Positions 10,823 through 21,510 of a DNA stretch of 64,000 nucleotides are shown here, piece by piece. A program made the position numbers and the translations under genes. This stretch comes from Ophiobolus disseminans. Taxonomy: Eukaryota > Ascomycota > Dothideomycetes > Pleosporales > Phaeosphaeriaceae. Position 1 is the first letter of the stretch; every line of letters begins with the position of its first letter. The notes beneath the pieces were generated by a model. That model was given only the letters and a program-made list of their open reading frames with translations. It made no database searches and had not been told where the DNA came from. The stretch is taken from positions 1 to 64,000 of the forward strand of contig MU006245.1 of NCBI GenBank assembly GCA_010093685.1. Direction: 5' to 3'.

Positions 10823-12037
10823 ATGACGCAGAAGCCCATCCTCATATCCGGTGCAGGCATCGCCTCCCTTCTCCTCGCCCGCTCCCTCAAGCGATCCAAT
10901 ATTCCCTTCCTCGTCTTCGAGCGCGATGCCTCAATCGTGTTCCGCGCACAGGGCTACCGATTGCGCTTGTCATCCGACGGTCTCGGTGCAATCGAATCTA
11001 CTCTAGGGCCCGAGGGCTTCCAGAAGTTCTACGATGCGTGCGGAAAGACGGGAGGTGCCGGTTTCGCCGCAATAGACCCGCTCACGGGAGAAATACTGGG
11101 TGGAGAACACGAGAGTGTCTCCAAGGAACAGTTGACGAGCCGTGATGGCAAAATCGTGGGCATCTCGCGTGGTGATATGCGCAAGCTGTTCATGGAGGGG
11201 TGCGAGGAGAACGTGCGCTGGTCTAGCCACATCAAGGGCTACGAATCGAACAGCGAGGGCGTGCGGGCAATCTTCGCGGATGGCAGCAAGTCAGAGGAAG
11301 GCAGCATGTTGATTGGCGGCGAAGGCATCAAATCGGCTGTAGCCAAGCAGCTCACCAACGGCGCCATCAAAGTGTACGATATGGGTTCACGCGGAATTCA
11401 CGGTCAAGCACCCACCACAGCCTTTAAAGGGCTCGGCGAAGGCGTTTTCCGCATAACAGACGATTCGCAGCCCAACGGTAAGGTCTTTCTCATGACCAAT
11501 GTCCGCACGCAAGACAAGGACAATCCGGATATTGTCTTCGGATGGACCATGGGCGGAGCACCGGGCGTTATCAATGCACCCAACGACAATTACACCATCA
11601 CCGGCAAAGTAGCGGCAGATATTGCGAAAGACTTGACGAAGAACTGGCATCCTCGCCTCCAGCCGCTGTTCGAACACATGCAAGAGAATGAAGCCGCCTT
11701 CTGGAAAATCACATGTTCGAATCCAGAAGGCGTGCCCGAATGGACGAACGAGCCGCGTGTGACCTTGATCGGAGATGCGGTCCATGCCATGACACCTGCG
11801 GGTGGCAATGGAGCTAATACCGCCGTGAGGGATGCGGCCCTGTTGGGCAAATTGTTGGCAGAAGCGGGAGGTTATCAGGGCGGCGTTACAGCACAGTACG
11901 AAAGGGAGATGCGCGTATACGGGAGTGAGGCGGTCAAGCAGAGTTATGCGCACGCGACCACGACGTTCGGTGTCAAGATCGATGAATCGACGCCCACGAT
12001 CGACGCCGAATCTACGAAGCAAGGTAGCAGTCAGTAA
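10823..12037 (+). CDS. FAD-dependent monooxygenase (PHBH-fold, salicylate-hydroxylase-like)
   Basis: Single-exon gene, 404 residues, ATG in a good context (CCACCATGA). The N-terminal Rossmann motif ISGAGIASLLLARSLKR (about 8-24) is followed by FERD, the acidic end of the second strand that binds FAD ribose. The second FAD motif reads LIGDAVHAMTPAGGNGANTAVRDA (about 312-337). These are the hallmarks of class A flavoprotein monooxygenases, which hydroxylate aromatic or polyketide-like substrates using NAD(P)H and oxygen. There is no membrane anchor or signal peptide, so it is cytosolic. Its stop lies only 75 bp from the stop of the convergent membrane-protein gene. No biosynthetic backbone gene is nearby, so catabolism or detoxification is as likely as secondary metabolism. 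Confidence 0.87.
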   Translation: MTQKPILISGAGIASLLLARSLKRSNIPFLVFERDASIVFRAQGYRLRLSSDGLGAIESTLGPEGFQKFYDACGKTGGAGFAAIDPLTGEILGGEHESVSKEQLTSRDGKIVGISRGDMRKLFMEGCEENVRWSSHIKGYESNSEGVRAIFADGSKSEEGSMLIGGEGIKSAVAKQLTNGAIKVYDMGSRGIHGQAPTTAFKGLGEGVFRITDDSQPNGKVFLMTNVRTQDKDNPDIVFGWTMGGAPGVINAPNDNYTITGKVAADIAKDLTKNWHPRLQPLFEHMQENEAAFWKITCSNPEGVPEWTNEPRVTLIGDAVHAMTPAGGNGANTAVRDAALLGKLLAEAGGYQGGVTAQYEREMRVYGSEAVKQSYAHATTTFGVKIDESTPTIDAESTKQGSSQ

Positions 12038-12112
12038 TCAGATGTCAGATACCAAGGTGCTGATTATTAAATTACCAACATTGAGGCTACATAGCCCTCT
12101 TATTGAAAGCGT

Positions 12113-14527
12113 TCAATCATACCACCTCTTCTTCTGCACCCTCTTCCCCATCGCCGCCGGCGCAAAAGCAATTCTTCCAGTTTCCTTCCCACTCCCCACG
12201 TCTGCAACCATGACTTGCAAATTGCGCAAGCGACCAGTCTTGCTGGGGCCGTCCTCCGCGCTGTTGTAATACACGCTGCGGTCTTGGAAGTACGTCGAGT
12301 CTCTGATCAAGCTACTGACGTAGCCCAGCACAATCGGTGCGTGACACTTAGAGCGCACGACGAGTGCGAAAACAGCGGCAAACAACATGACGCCCGTCGC
12401 TACGAAATATACGGTCATCCACACAGGATCGATGGCGTACACCGGCGGTAGAGGGAAGACGACCTTGGACGTTGTTCGCATCGTCGACTCCACGCGTCCA
12501 TCTACAGAAGCGAATGATCCAGTTTTCGCTCCTGCGAACTGGAATGGGCCGCTGAAAGAGCCGCCCCTGATGTTTTTCTTGCTCCACCCAATCTTCCACA
12601 GCGTATTCCAGAGTAAGGAAAACCGACGCTCGAAGAGCTTAATGTCGAGCGAACCAAGTTCGATGTCTCCCTTTCGAAGTTCGGGGTCGGTGAAGGCCGT
12701 CAACGGATTGGCGAGGTAGTACTCCGTGACGCTTGACTCGGTGCTGGCCTGGACGTCGTCGAGTATGTCCATGAAGTCCTCGAATGAGTTGGTTATGTAG
12801 CGGTTTTGATCGAGCACACTGATGTCTGGATTCCTCGGGGGTTTTGGCATTTCTCTGATGGCGCCTACGCCACAGTTGAGCTTACTCAGAGAGCTTCTTG
12901 AGATGCATGTCACGTTTACGTCGACGTACGTGGTTCGAGCCGTGCAATTGGTGAGATACAACTGTGGGTATTTCTTGCTCTTCGACGCGAATATGAGTTC
13001 GGAGGTATTACGCTTAGAGGTCATGTTCGAGAGAATTCGTGAAATGAAGAATGTACGGGCGATTGACGAGCGCGAGGTATTCTGAGGTTGAGTGTGGTTG
13101 ATATAACTTAAATTGGTGTATTTCACAAGCCAGGCGTCCGCGTCAGACTGGTTAGTAGTAGTCTTATTGCTGGTATTCAGCGTGAACCAAGGTGCGCACT
13201 AAAGAGCTTAAGTCGGCGCCAGGAGATGCAGCGAACAGGAATGCTTACCTTGTAGCTTTGATAACTAGAAGAACTGACGAAGGTCGTGTTTCCAGTCAGG
13301 CTGCGGCTTACACCATCCATGCGATCTCCCACCAAGCTGGAGTAATTCATTACTCTTTGATTCCACGGTGTTTCTAACCATCTGTGCGGATCGACAGAGC
13401 TGTAATTTGAGTGGTACTCAAGATTGGGTATCCGAACGTTACTCCAGATGTCCATGGCCGCCTGAACAGCCGTGGTGCCTTCTCCACCAAGCACAGTGTA
13501 CATGCTCTGGGTGGCCTCGCTGGTCGGATCTACATGCTGTGTAGTCGAGACATAGTCGTACAGCGCTGACGAATAGAGTGCGCGGATCGCTGGCGTCGCG
13601 CGCGGATCTTTCCATGTACCTCCATAAGACGACAGTGCCACTTGGGTGACCAGGTCGGCATTGTTGTACGTAATTGAACCTAGTGTAGTGCCGATCTCAG
13701 GTCGTAGGAACGCGCCGCGGAAAGATGCTTGAGAGCCGAGAGGGTTGAACGCCCATAGGAGTATCAGGGCGGCCGACGATACTCGGAAGATCGACCATCG
13801 GAAGATGGTAATTACGGTGCCTGCCATCTGCCACGGGCTATTAGTAGACGCGCCAACGCACTCTAATTCGCACGTACTGTAAGTGATCCCAAAAGTTGTT
13901 CCAGTGCCTAGTCGTAAGTCAGCAACGACATGAGCTCAATCGTGTTGCGACGAACCATCAATGACAGGCCTCTCTCAACCCTCCAATCTGCCAACGCTCG
14001 TACTGCACTACCCAGAACACCTGAGAACACGATCGGCCATATTGAAGGGGCGATTCTGGTTGCTTGGATGACTTTCTCTGACCATGCATCTTTAGGTCTA
14101 CCCTGTAAGGACGCGACACATGCCCCAAGTACTACTCGTTCATCAGCACGACGGCTCATACGCGCTAAAAACGCCGCTTACCCAGGAAGCAGATTGCCAA
14201 CACGACACTCGCCAGATCCCACGACAAAATATAGAGCGGTAGGCCATTCCAGAGAACTGGTGTTGCAGAACTGCGCTTTTCGTCGCCGAGATCACTCGCG
14301 CTGCTGCTCAGCGCACGCACTTCAACGTTGTCGTGGCCCTTGAGAGTAGAGGGTTTGTCTCCAGAAGGGATTTCTGGGTAATTCGCAGCATCCTCATCAT
14401 GCGCTGTTGTTCCCGAATCATCCTGCTTTATGAGGCGCGAGGTAGGCTTGTCCTGGTCGAGCATGTCCACAGATTCCGGGCTTGGGTCGATTTCGACGTT
14501 GGAGTGGTGGTTCAGGTTGTGCGACAT
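12113..14527 (-). CDS. Multi-pass membrane protein of a conserved fungal family, five exons
   Basis: Unnamed fungal membrane family of unknown function, 739 residues. Exons: 14527-14182, 14134-13956 (acceptor could be 3 nt later), 13907-13878, 13827-13249 and 13198-12113; every intron is about 50 nt and phases agree. Exon 3 is only 30 nt and encodes ALEQLLGSLT, matching the (L)EQLxGSxT stretch that precedes the FNPLGSQASxR motif in this family as I know it. Order: acidic soluble N-terminus, two TM segments (about 95-118 and 140-160), a third TM with FNPLGSQASFR, a large N-glycosylation-rich extracytoplasmic loop (many NxS/T), and a C-terminal TM (WMTVYFVATGVMLFAAVFALVV) with a short tail. Role unknown. 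Confidence 0.8.
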
Positions 14528-15021
14528 CGGTTTATCTCGCAGCACAAATCATAGCGCAACGTAACGAACGTAATTCTGTATGACAATGCAGATAATAAGG
14601 ACGCAAAGGAGCGAGGCACGAAGCGGCTGGACAGCCTCATGCCTTGTCGTAAGGCTGTCCGCCTGCCGGTGGCCCCTCAACGCTTCCGTAGCGCAAGCCA
14701 CCGCCATCCACAGGGCTACACTAGGGCAAGCACTAACGGGGACACCATAATGAATGGTAAAAGTTTACCTGACTCCGGGCGTTTTGTTTGAAGCGCTCGC
14801 TGCATGGGCCTTGTTTCTGGGCTAGGTGAGATGAGTGTGGGGGCGAAACTAGGAGCCCCTCGATCTAGCGCAACACTAACACAAAAAATAATGGGCTGGA
14901 TCTCGGGACGGTGCTATTTTTGTCAAGACAGGTCCTTGGCATTCATGTCGCGCCTTCTTCAAGAAATCCGAGAGGCGATGGAAAAGACCACAACGCCTAC
15001 GTCTACATCCTTGCCTAATCT
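14528..15021. other. Intergenic region, no gene seen
   Basis: Upstream region of the multi-pass membrane protein gene and 3' flank of the GH31 gene. One 73-codon open frame has no support. Confidence 0.6.
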
Positions 15022-17583
15022 TTAAAGACTGCCCTTCTCGCTTCGTTCGATGGCAATTTTGTAGTGCACTCTACCTCTGCTATCGCTGTCCACTCTCGTC
15101 GCTTGTCCCCCATTCCAACTAACCACCCTCTCATCACCAGCAGGTAACACAATCTCCAGCTCACTCCAATGCGGCACAAACCCAACCTGCAGCTTCTCTC
15201 GATACTCCACGAGCACCTCACTAGCCGTTGCGGAGTAGTTCAGCTCAAACACCGAGATCCTCGCAGGCGGCGGACTGATTCCATCGTCCTCGTACCAAAC
15301 GTTTGCAAAGACTTTACCATCCGACGAGCCTTTCGGTGGGAAGATCTCAACGGCACGGTAATCATCACGAGAAAGGCCGGCGGGGTTTGATGTATCGCCG
15401 ACAGCAAGGACCTGTTCAGCGCGACCGATGGGTATGGCACTGCCGACTCTCGCAAGCACTGGTATGCTATTTTTCCACTGCGCTGGAACGTCGGCCCATT
15501 GTCTGGCGGTGTAGTATGTTTGCGGCTCGTTGTTGAGATCCAAGAACTGAAGATCAGGGTTCGACGCGTCTTGAGGCAGATACATCTTCGCACTCTCTGC
15601 TCCCGGTTCGAATACACCGCCGATGAGCAGCGAGTCGCCAAGCCAATACTGCGTCTCGCCATCCGTGAGGATCTTGTTACTCCAGACTTCCGGGTCGGAT
15701 TCGTAGCCCCATCCAGTCCAGCGCTGTGGTGGTGTGGCGGTCGTGTGCGAAATCAAAGCCAGGGAGTATAAGTATGGAATGAGCTCATAGCGACGCTTGA
15801 TGATATCGCGCACGAGCGGCGTCGTCTCTTCATACATCCATGGCTCGATTACGTCGCCGACACTGTTGTTGTCGGGGGATGTCTTGAAGCAGTTGATGGC
15901 AAAACGAGGGGAGTATATGCCCTGTTGGCACCAGCGGACGAGAAGCTCTGGTGATGGCTGCGGACCTTCGAAGCCTCCGATGTCGTGGCCGTAGCACTGC
16001 ATAAGACACATGCCGGCGGTGAGCGAGAGGGCATTTGCGCCTTTCATCCCGTCCCAGCTAGTGACGTTGTCGCCACTCCATGCACTGGCGCAGTACCGAA
16101 GTGTGCCTGCCGTTGCACTACGCGTCAAGATGAACGGACGTTGGCTCGGCTCGATCTCAAGTGATGCGTCGTGTGAGCTCTTACCCATCAATTCCGTGTT
16201 GAGCGAACGACCCCAAAAGCCCACTTCATTTCCATACTCTACGGCGTTGTCTTGAATAAGGGATGGCTCAGTTAACTCGCACTGCCAGCCATCATGGGGG
16301 ATGGTATATTCATTGTTGTCGTTCCAGATGCAGTCGATACCGATTCGCTTCAGCTCCTTGATCCCTTCATACCACCACTGGTAGCCAGCTTTAGACGTGA
16401 AATCGATGTGTCCGCCGATACCGCTTTCGCCACCACCAGCGCTCCACAATCGTGCTTGGGCAGACTGTATGGTGAGTGAATCAGTGAAGAATGCGCCTGC
16501 TGCCTTAAGCTTCTCGTACTCAGGGTGGTTGCTCAGCACGTAAGGCTTCACGTTCGCTATGAGCCGGATACCCTCCTTATGGAAAGCATCCAGAAAGCCT
16601 GCTGGGTCGGGAAAGCGATGGCGGTTCCAGGTGAAAACATTGCGCGTCTTAGGCTCAGTCTCTGCCACCGTATAACCAGACGACATCTGGAAGCCAGAGC
16701 AAGGAATGTCGTGCTTCTTCAATTTTCCAGCAAACTCCATCAGTGCATCGCTAGCCCGCGGTTCGTCAAGCATGGAGTACTTCATGCCACCAGCTAAGTA
16801 GCCGAATGCCCACCGGGGAACAAGCATTGGATACCCTACAAGATCAGCGTATGTGCGAACGACGTCTTTCAGCGTCTTTCCAACGATAAGGTACTCTTCA
16901 AGACCACCGTACTCTTGTCGATAGACCTTGAAGCGACCCCACATGCCATCCATTTCCGATCCTACGGAGTAGAACCCGCGGGCATGCGAAGTCGAAAAGA
17001 GACCTACGCATCCTTCTGGTGTGGCGTTGATAAGCAGTGGGATGTGCTTGTACATGGGGTCGGTGCGATGTACATCGTATCCGAAGCAGTCTGTTGCCGA
17101 AAGAACGAAGTGGCGATTAGAAAGGTCCATTGGTGCTGGCTTCTCTCCAAGCCCAAGATGAAGTGTGCCATGATTGTAGCGCGTGTAATGCGCAATTCCA
17201 GTGCCGTCCGCTACATAAGATCGATGCGGTAGGTCGGTATGGATGGGTTTCTTTTGGCCAGGGAGTGTAATTGACACCAAAGGTAAGCCGCTTGACCAGT
17301 CGACGTTCGCAGATACACCATTGACCGTGAGGCTTTTGGATGCGCTGGAAAAGCACGCTTGAACATTCGCATCATCTAACGCCCGTTTCGGAACAGTCGC
17401 TGCTCGGTGTGGTGGCAGCAGATGCTTTGGCGAGGTAAATGTGGTTCGAAAAAGGCCTGTCCGTAATGACTCGAAAGTGAACATGAAACCGCCAGAGTCG
17501 CTCGCTAAGTGGACGCTCGTATCTGCATCCTCGACAACTGGTAATATCTGGTAGCCCAAAGGGATATGTTCAAGCTGAGGCAT
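15022..17583 (-). CDS. Glycoside hydrolase family 31 (alpha-xylosidase/alpha-glucosidase type)
   Basis: Single-exon gene of 853 residues starting MPQLEHIPLGYQ, without a signal peptide, so probably intracellular. The N-terminal galactose-mutarotase-like beta domain (to about 230) precedes the barrel. The catalytic nucleophile is Asp422 in IDCIWNDNNEY and the acid/base is Asp505 in SAWSGDNVTSW. A C-terminal beta domain (DUF5110-like) ends the protein. The family hydrolyses alpha-linked glucose or xylose at non-reducing ends; an intracellular enzyme of this kind often acts on imported oligosaccharides such as isoprimeverose, but substrate is not readable here. It is transcribed away from a Zn2Cys6 regulator across a 481-bp intergenic region. 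Confidence 0.88.
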   Translation of the reverse strand: MPQLEHIPLGYQILPVVEDADTSVHLASDSGGFMFTFESLRTGLFRTTFTSPKHLLPPHRAATVPKRALDDANVQACFSSASKSLTVNGVSANVDWSSGLPLVSITLPGQKKPIHTDLPHRSYVADGTGIAHYTRYNHGTLHLGLGEKPAPMDLSNRHFVLSATDCFGYDVHRTDPMYKHIPLLINATPEGCVGLFSTSHARGFYSVGSEMDGMWGRFKVYRQEYGGLEEYLIVGKTLKDVVRTYADLVGYPMLVPRWAFGYLAGGMKYSMLDEPRASDALMEFAGKLKKHDIPCSGFQMSSGYTVAETEPKTRNVFTWNRHRFPDPAGFLDAFHKEGIRLIANVKPYVLSNHPEYEKLKAAGAFFTDSLTIQSAQARLWSAGGGESGIGGHIDFTSKAGYQWWYEGIKELKRIGIDCIWNDNNEYTIPHDGWQCELTEPSLIQDNAVEYGNEVGFWGRSLNTELMGKSSHDASLEIEPSQRPFILTRSATAGTLRYCASAWSGDNVTSWDGMKGANALSLTAGMCLMQCYGHDIGGFEGPQPSPELLVRWCQQGIYSPRFAINCFKTSPDNNSVGDVIEPWMYEETTPLVRDIIKRRYELIPYLYSLALISHTTATPPQRWTGWGYESDPEVWSNKILTDGETQYWLGDSLLIGGVFEPGAESAKMYLPQDASNPDLQFLDLNNEPQTYYTARQWADVPAQWKNSIPVLARVGSAIPIGRAEQVLAVGDTSNPAGLSRDDYRAVEIFPPKGSSDGKVFANVWYEDDGISPPPARISVFELNYSATASEVLVEYREKLQVGFVPHWSELEIVLPAGDERVVSWNGGQATRVDSDSRGRVHYKIAIERSEKGSL

Positions 17584-18064
17584 GATGCGTATGACCCAGA
17601 CGGAGTTATTTAGCGACTGGCGGTCAAGGAGATATCCAGAGATCTATAAGTACTGGAAGTTGATATCCTAAAACATATGTCGTTTTTATACCTCGCCAAT
17701 CGTGCAGATCTGGTAGTCTTTGGCGGTATTTGAAAAGTTCTTGGCTCGGTATCATCGGCCGGTACCACATCACATTTGGCAATGAGCAGCGTCCCGGGTC
17801 CCCATGGGGATTGGATACAAGTCTCGAGGCGTCTCCACCATTGTGCAGCAACACCATTTCCCATCGACTCCATCTTTTCTTCTGCGATGTCGAATTTGAC
17901 GTCCGCGTGGGTGGCTATGACTCGCATCCACTGTCCAAGGATCCATCCCCGCTTTGCCCTCGGCAATCGGTCCTCCCAGAGCCCTTAGCGAACCCTCCAA
18001 ATTCCGAGCCCCGTACCTCAGACATCACGAGATCCTCCAAGCACACATTCGTCCGAACTTACCG
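17584..18064. promoter_or_regulatory. Divergent promoter region between GH31 and Zn2Cys6 regulator genes
   Basis: 481 bp between two divergent ATGs. No coding frame is supported. CGG and CCG trinucleotides, which Zn2Cys6 proteins can bind, occur, for example near 17755-17762, but I see no convincing inverted or everted pair. Confidence 0.5.
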
Positions 18065-19974
18065 ATGGACATCTCCACTCGCCCTCGCAAACGGCGCGCC
18101 ATCAACGCCTGCGTCAGCTGCCGATCGGCCAAAGTCCGATGTGACGGAAAGCGGCCCTGTCAGCGGTGCGACAGGAATGATGCGATCTGCCAGTACTACG
18201 ATGCGGTGTCGGGGAAGGAGGAGAGTGCGCTTCGTATTGAGAGGTTGGAGGTTGAGGTTGTCGCGTTGCGGCAGGAGATGGATAGGCTTGGCGGGGTACG
18301 TTAGCTTGGAATATATGCTTTGGTTGCGAGTCGATGCGTCGAGGGACGCCTCGGATACTCGAGGTTCACTCAATCCTGGCTCTAAGATGGCGCGAGGGTA
18401 TTCAGGAGTAGTCGTCATGCGAGCCAATGCTAACAATAGCAATTTGTACAGGTCCAAAACATCACTCCAGCGAGTACCATCACAACATCGCAAAACAGCT
18501 TTGGCGACAGCAAGTCAATGAATGCGGTCCAAGCTGGTCTCATTACTTGGGAGCAAGCAGGATCATGGTTCGGAGGCTTCTTCTCTGGGAGCCAGTACTT
18601 GGTGCCCATCTTTTGCGAAAAACACGATGTCATTGAGTCTGTTGCCGCCCGGAGCGCGTTTCTGCTGGACGCAATTGTCAGTATAGGCTGCCGAGCAGAA
18701 GAAGGCTTCAGCTCACAAACTTTTCGCCAATTGCAAGCTCGACTACGCGATCATTTGGCGCGTTTGTTGATTAATGCGATTTCGCCAATCTGTGAGGATA
18801 TTCAGGCTATCACATTGATGGCAGCATACTCCGAAAACGGCGCTGTACTCACTGCTCTTGCGCTGAGGTTTGCTATCCAGCTAGGGCTTCCTAAGGTCGT
18901 TGACCAGCTCGTGGCTAGGTGCACGGGTCAATCTGGACTTGTAGACGGTGACGAGCAGGAGCTATACCGCCTGTCGCGGTTGTGGTATGGCGTCTGCAAT
19001 ATCGAGCTTTTGTATGGCTATAGTTGTAGCAATATCGATACACCATTGCTGATACCTTCAGCTTCTCTCTTGATGGCGGCAAACTGCCCGGAATGGCACT
19101 CCACGTCTCGCCACGGAAGATACGAAGCTTGCTCAACCATCCAGAACGGACAGCAGTTGATGTACGATTATTGTCACAAATCGAGCTGAACGTGATCCGG
19201 ACCGAGGCATACAGCAAGTTGATCAACACTTCCAACGACTCATCTCTGGTGCAGGATGAGACCAGGCTACGAACCATACTTGATGACACGAGCATAGAGC
19301 TGTCCCTTTGGCATGGGGAGTGGGCCAATGTTGTATCTACGGACCCATCGCCACATCAGCGTCCCGTTGCACTTCAAAATCTCAACATACAACACCAATG
19401 GGCTCTGATGACGCTCCATCTCAAAGCGATTGCAGTGACAGGGATCGAAAACATCGCACTAATGACTACGTTCCAGCAAGACTCGGTGCGCAAAGCAAAG
19501 GAGGCGGCGGCTGTTCACCTCCATTGTATCCTGGACACCTCGGTGTCGTATCTCGGTACCTTCAAATGGACGCTAGACTACGTCTGGGCCAAGTGCGCTT
19601 TCTCCGTGCTCTTAGTCCTCAAGCTAGCCATCTTGCTTCGCGATCCAATTCACTCCGTAATACTACTCCTTCGCGACGCCCACCGGCTGCTTGAGGAGTT
19701 GAAAAGGGTGACGATAGGGCATATTGCGTACTTCCAGATTCTGCAAACCAGTATAGAGAAGTGTGAGGCAGCGTTAAGGGAGTATGTGTCACAGCAAACC
19801 GCTAGCTCGGATCCTGTTCCCACGCCATCAGAATCAGCTGGACTGGCCGAAGATGACTTTCAGGGCTATGCACCTAGCGAGTTCATCTTTGAATGGGACT
19901 TTCCAGGCTTGAATCTCAAGCACATGCCCCTCGGATGGCAAGACTATTTCATCAACATTGAGGGCTTGATTTAA
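18065..19974 (+). CDS. Zn2Cys6 transcription factor with fungal-specific regulatory domain
   Basis: Three exons: 18065-18295, 18452-19011 and 19062-19974, giving 567 residues. Intron 1 is 156 nt (GTACGT...GCTAAC...CAG). Intron 2 is exactly 50 nt (GTATGG...TGCTGAT...CAG) and resolves an apparent frameshift: the joined segment reads CNIELFFSLDGGKLPG, as expected. The binuclear zinc cluster has Cys16, 19, 26, 32, 35 and 42 (CVSCRSAKVRC...PCQRC...C), preceded by a basic nuclear-localisation patch (RPRKRR). A short coiled coil (about 55-76) suggests dimerisation. The middle region, ending HPERTAVDVRLLSQIEL, fits the ARO80/LEU3-like regulatory group. Divergent from GH31, which it may regulate (inference). 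Confidence 0.87.
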
Positions 19975-20071
19975 CAACCGGCCCTGCGATAATCATCAGT
20001 TGTTCTCGTGTTAGCGGAAAAAGAATAACCAATGTGCTGTTAATCAATTTGCAGCCTATGGTGGAAAATAT

Positions 20072-21510
20072 CTACCGATCAATCGCAGCCTCAGCGGCTT
20101 TCAGACTGCCGACAACAGCGAAACAGATCAGTGGCGTGATAGCGTAGCTGATAGTCAAGAATTTCGCAATCGTCATCTTCATGGCCTCCGGCGCACCCGT
20201 GACGTCGGTCAAAGCGACCAGGATCATAGCTGGTGGGCCAGTCGGCATTAGCATCATGGCAAACCAGAGCATCGGGTCGGCGTCGAGAAGGTTCGTCTTT
20301 GATGCGAGTGCCCAGATGAACGGAATGCTGATCCTGTGTAGTGTGAGCTCGTGACTTTTGCTGGGAAAATGAGGACATACAATGGCCATATGATAAATCG
20401 AACAACCGTTACCAATGCCAGACTACTCTTCGATACCTCCCCACTATCTTCTCCACGTTTCATCTTCAGCAAGCTCTGGCTGAGTTTCACTCCAACTACA
20501 ATAATTTGCGTTGAGGCGAAGAGGTCGCCAATGTTTTTGAACGAGATGGTTAGCCAGGCATTGAAGTAACCGCCCTCATTGCTGCTGTTGAAGAATAACC
20601 GGTGAAGCGCTGGAGTGAGCCCAATGATTGCGCCAACAATAGCACCCATAAGTGGTGCATTGGCGAACTCCCAGGTTATAGCCAAGGCCTCCTGCGTCTT
20701 GGGTCCCAGGTTGTTGAACCAATTGCGCGTCTTCAAATAGCCCTTCTTTTCAAGACGGTTGGTCGGCTTCACGACACGTCGTGGCAGAAGAGAGGTGTGT
20801 TCATTGATGAGCCCATCCGGCCCCCGTTCAATGTCCCCATCTCCATTGCCATTGCCCTCTCCAGTATCTACGCCATCGTTCTCCGCCTCCTCTTCCTCCT
20901 CCACTTCGTCGTCTGGAGCGTCTTCGTCGCCAGGCTTGAGTAGTCGGGGTCCCAAGGCAAAGGTGAGCGAGTTGCTGACCATGGCATTGATTAGGAAGTA
21001 CGACTCGGCACGATCAAGTGCGTCAGCTGCGGTGTCTCCACCAACCAAAAGCACATCAAGGATCTGAGTCTGCTTCAGTGACTCAATGAGCAGAAGCGGC
21101 AAACTTGTGGTGTTGTTGAAGGCCATGGCGGGTGCAACCCATGCTGGGAGCTTGAAAATGCGAGTAAGGACGCGACCGACGAAGATGGTGAGGAGTGTGT
21201 AGGTTATCGACCATACTGGGAACGTTAGCCAACATGTATTGATTGTGAACCCTTCACCCGCAAAAAGCTTACTGAGCAGTGGTACATAGCGGACACCAGT
21301 GTCTTTGTGCAAGTTCGATCCAATCTTATAGATCAGCAATGCTGGTAAGAACATGCGGACACAGAGCTTCGACAGCTCTTTGGCCGCATTGACCGAGAGC
21401 AGATTGCATTGTGCAGCGATGACACCAAAGACTATTGTGAGTAGTACAGAGAAAGAAGCCTGGATGGCACCAGCGAAAGGAACGAGGAGTTCGGACGCGT
21501 CAACACCCAT
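20072..21510 (-). CDS. PIN-like / auxin-efflux-carrier family membrane transporter
   Basis: Member of the membrane transport family PF03547 (PIN-like, yeast ECM3 relatives), 463 residues. Exons 21510-20381 and 20333-20072 are joined by a 47-nt intron (GTATGT...CAG). The ATG at 21510 gives MGVDASELLVPFAGAIQASF, a typical first TM. About five N-terminal TM segments come first (with NNTTSLPLLLIESL in the fourth or fifth), then a long acidic cytosolic loop (about 195-265, rich in D, E and G), then C-terminal TM segments including MPTGPPAMILVAL, the conserved proline-crossover-like region. Fungal members are likely in the ER or vacuolar membrane; substrate unknown. It converges on the Zn2Cys6 gene with stops 97 bp apart. 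Confidence 0.86.

Noticed and set aside
11387..12022. Antisense 211-codon frame
   Set aside because: Shadow of the FAD monooxygenase gene.
19093..19189. Frameshift in the Zn2Cys6 regulator
   Set aside because: The frame change is explained by a 50-nt intron (19012-19061) with normal splice signals, so the gene is not broken.
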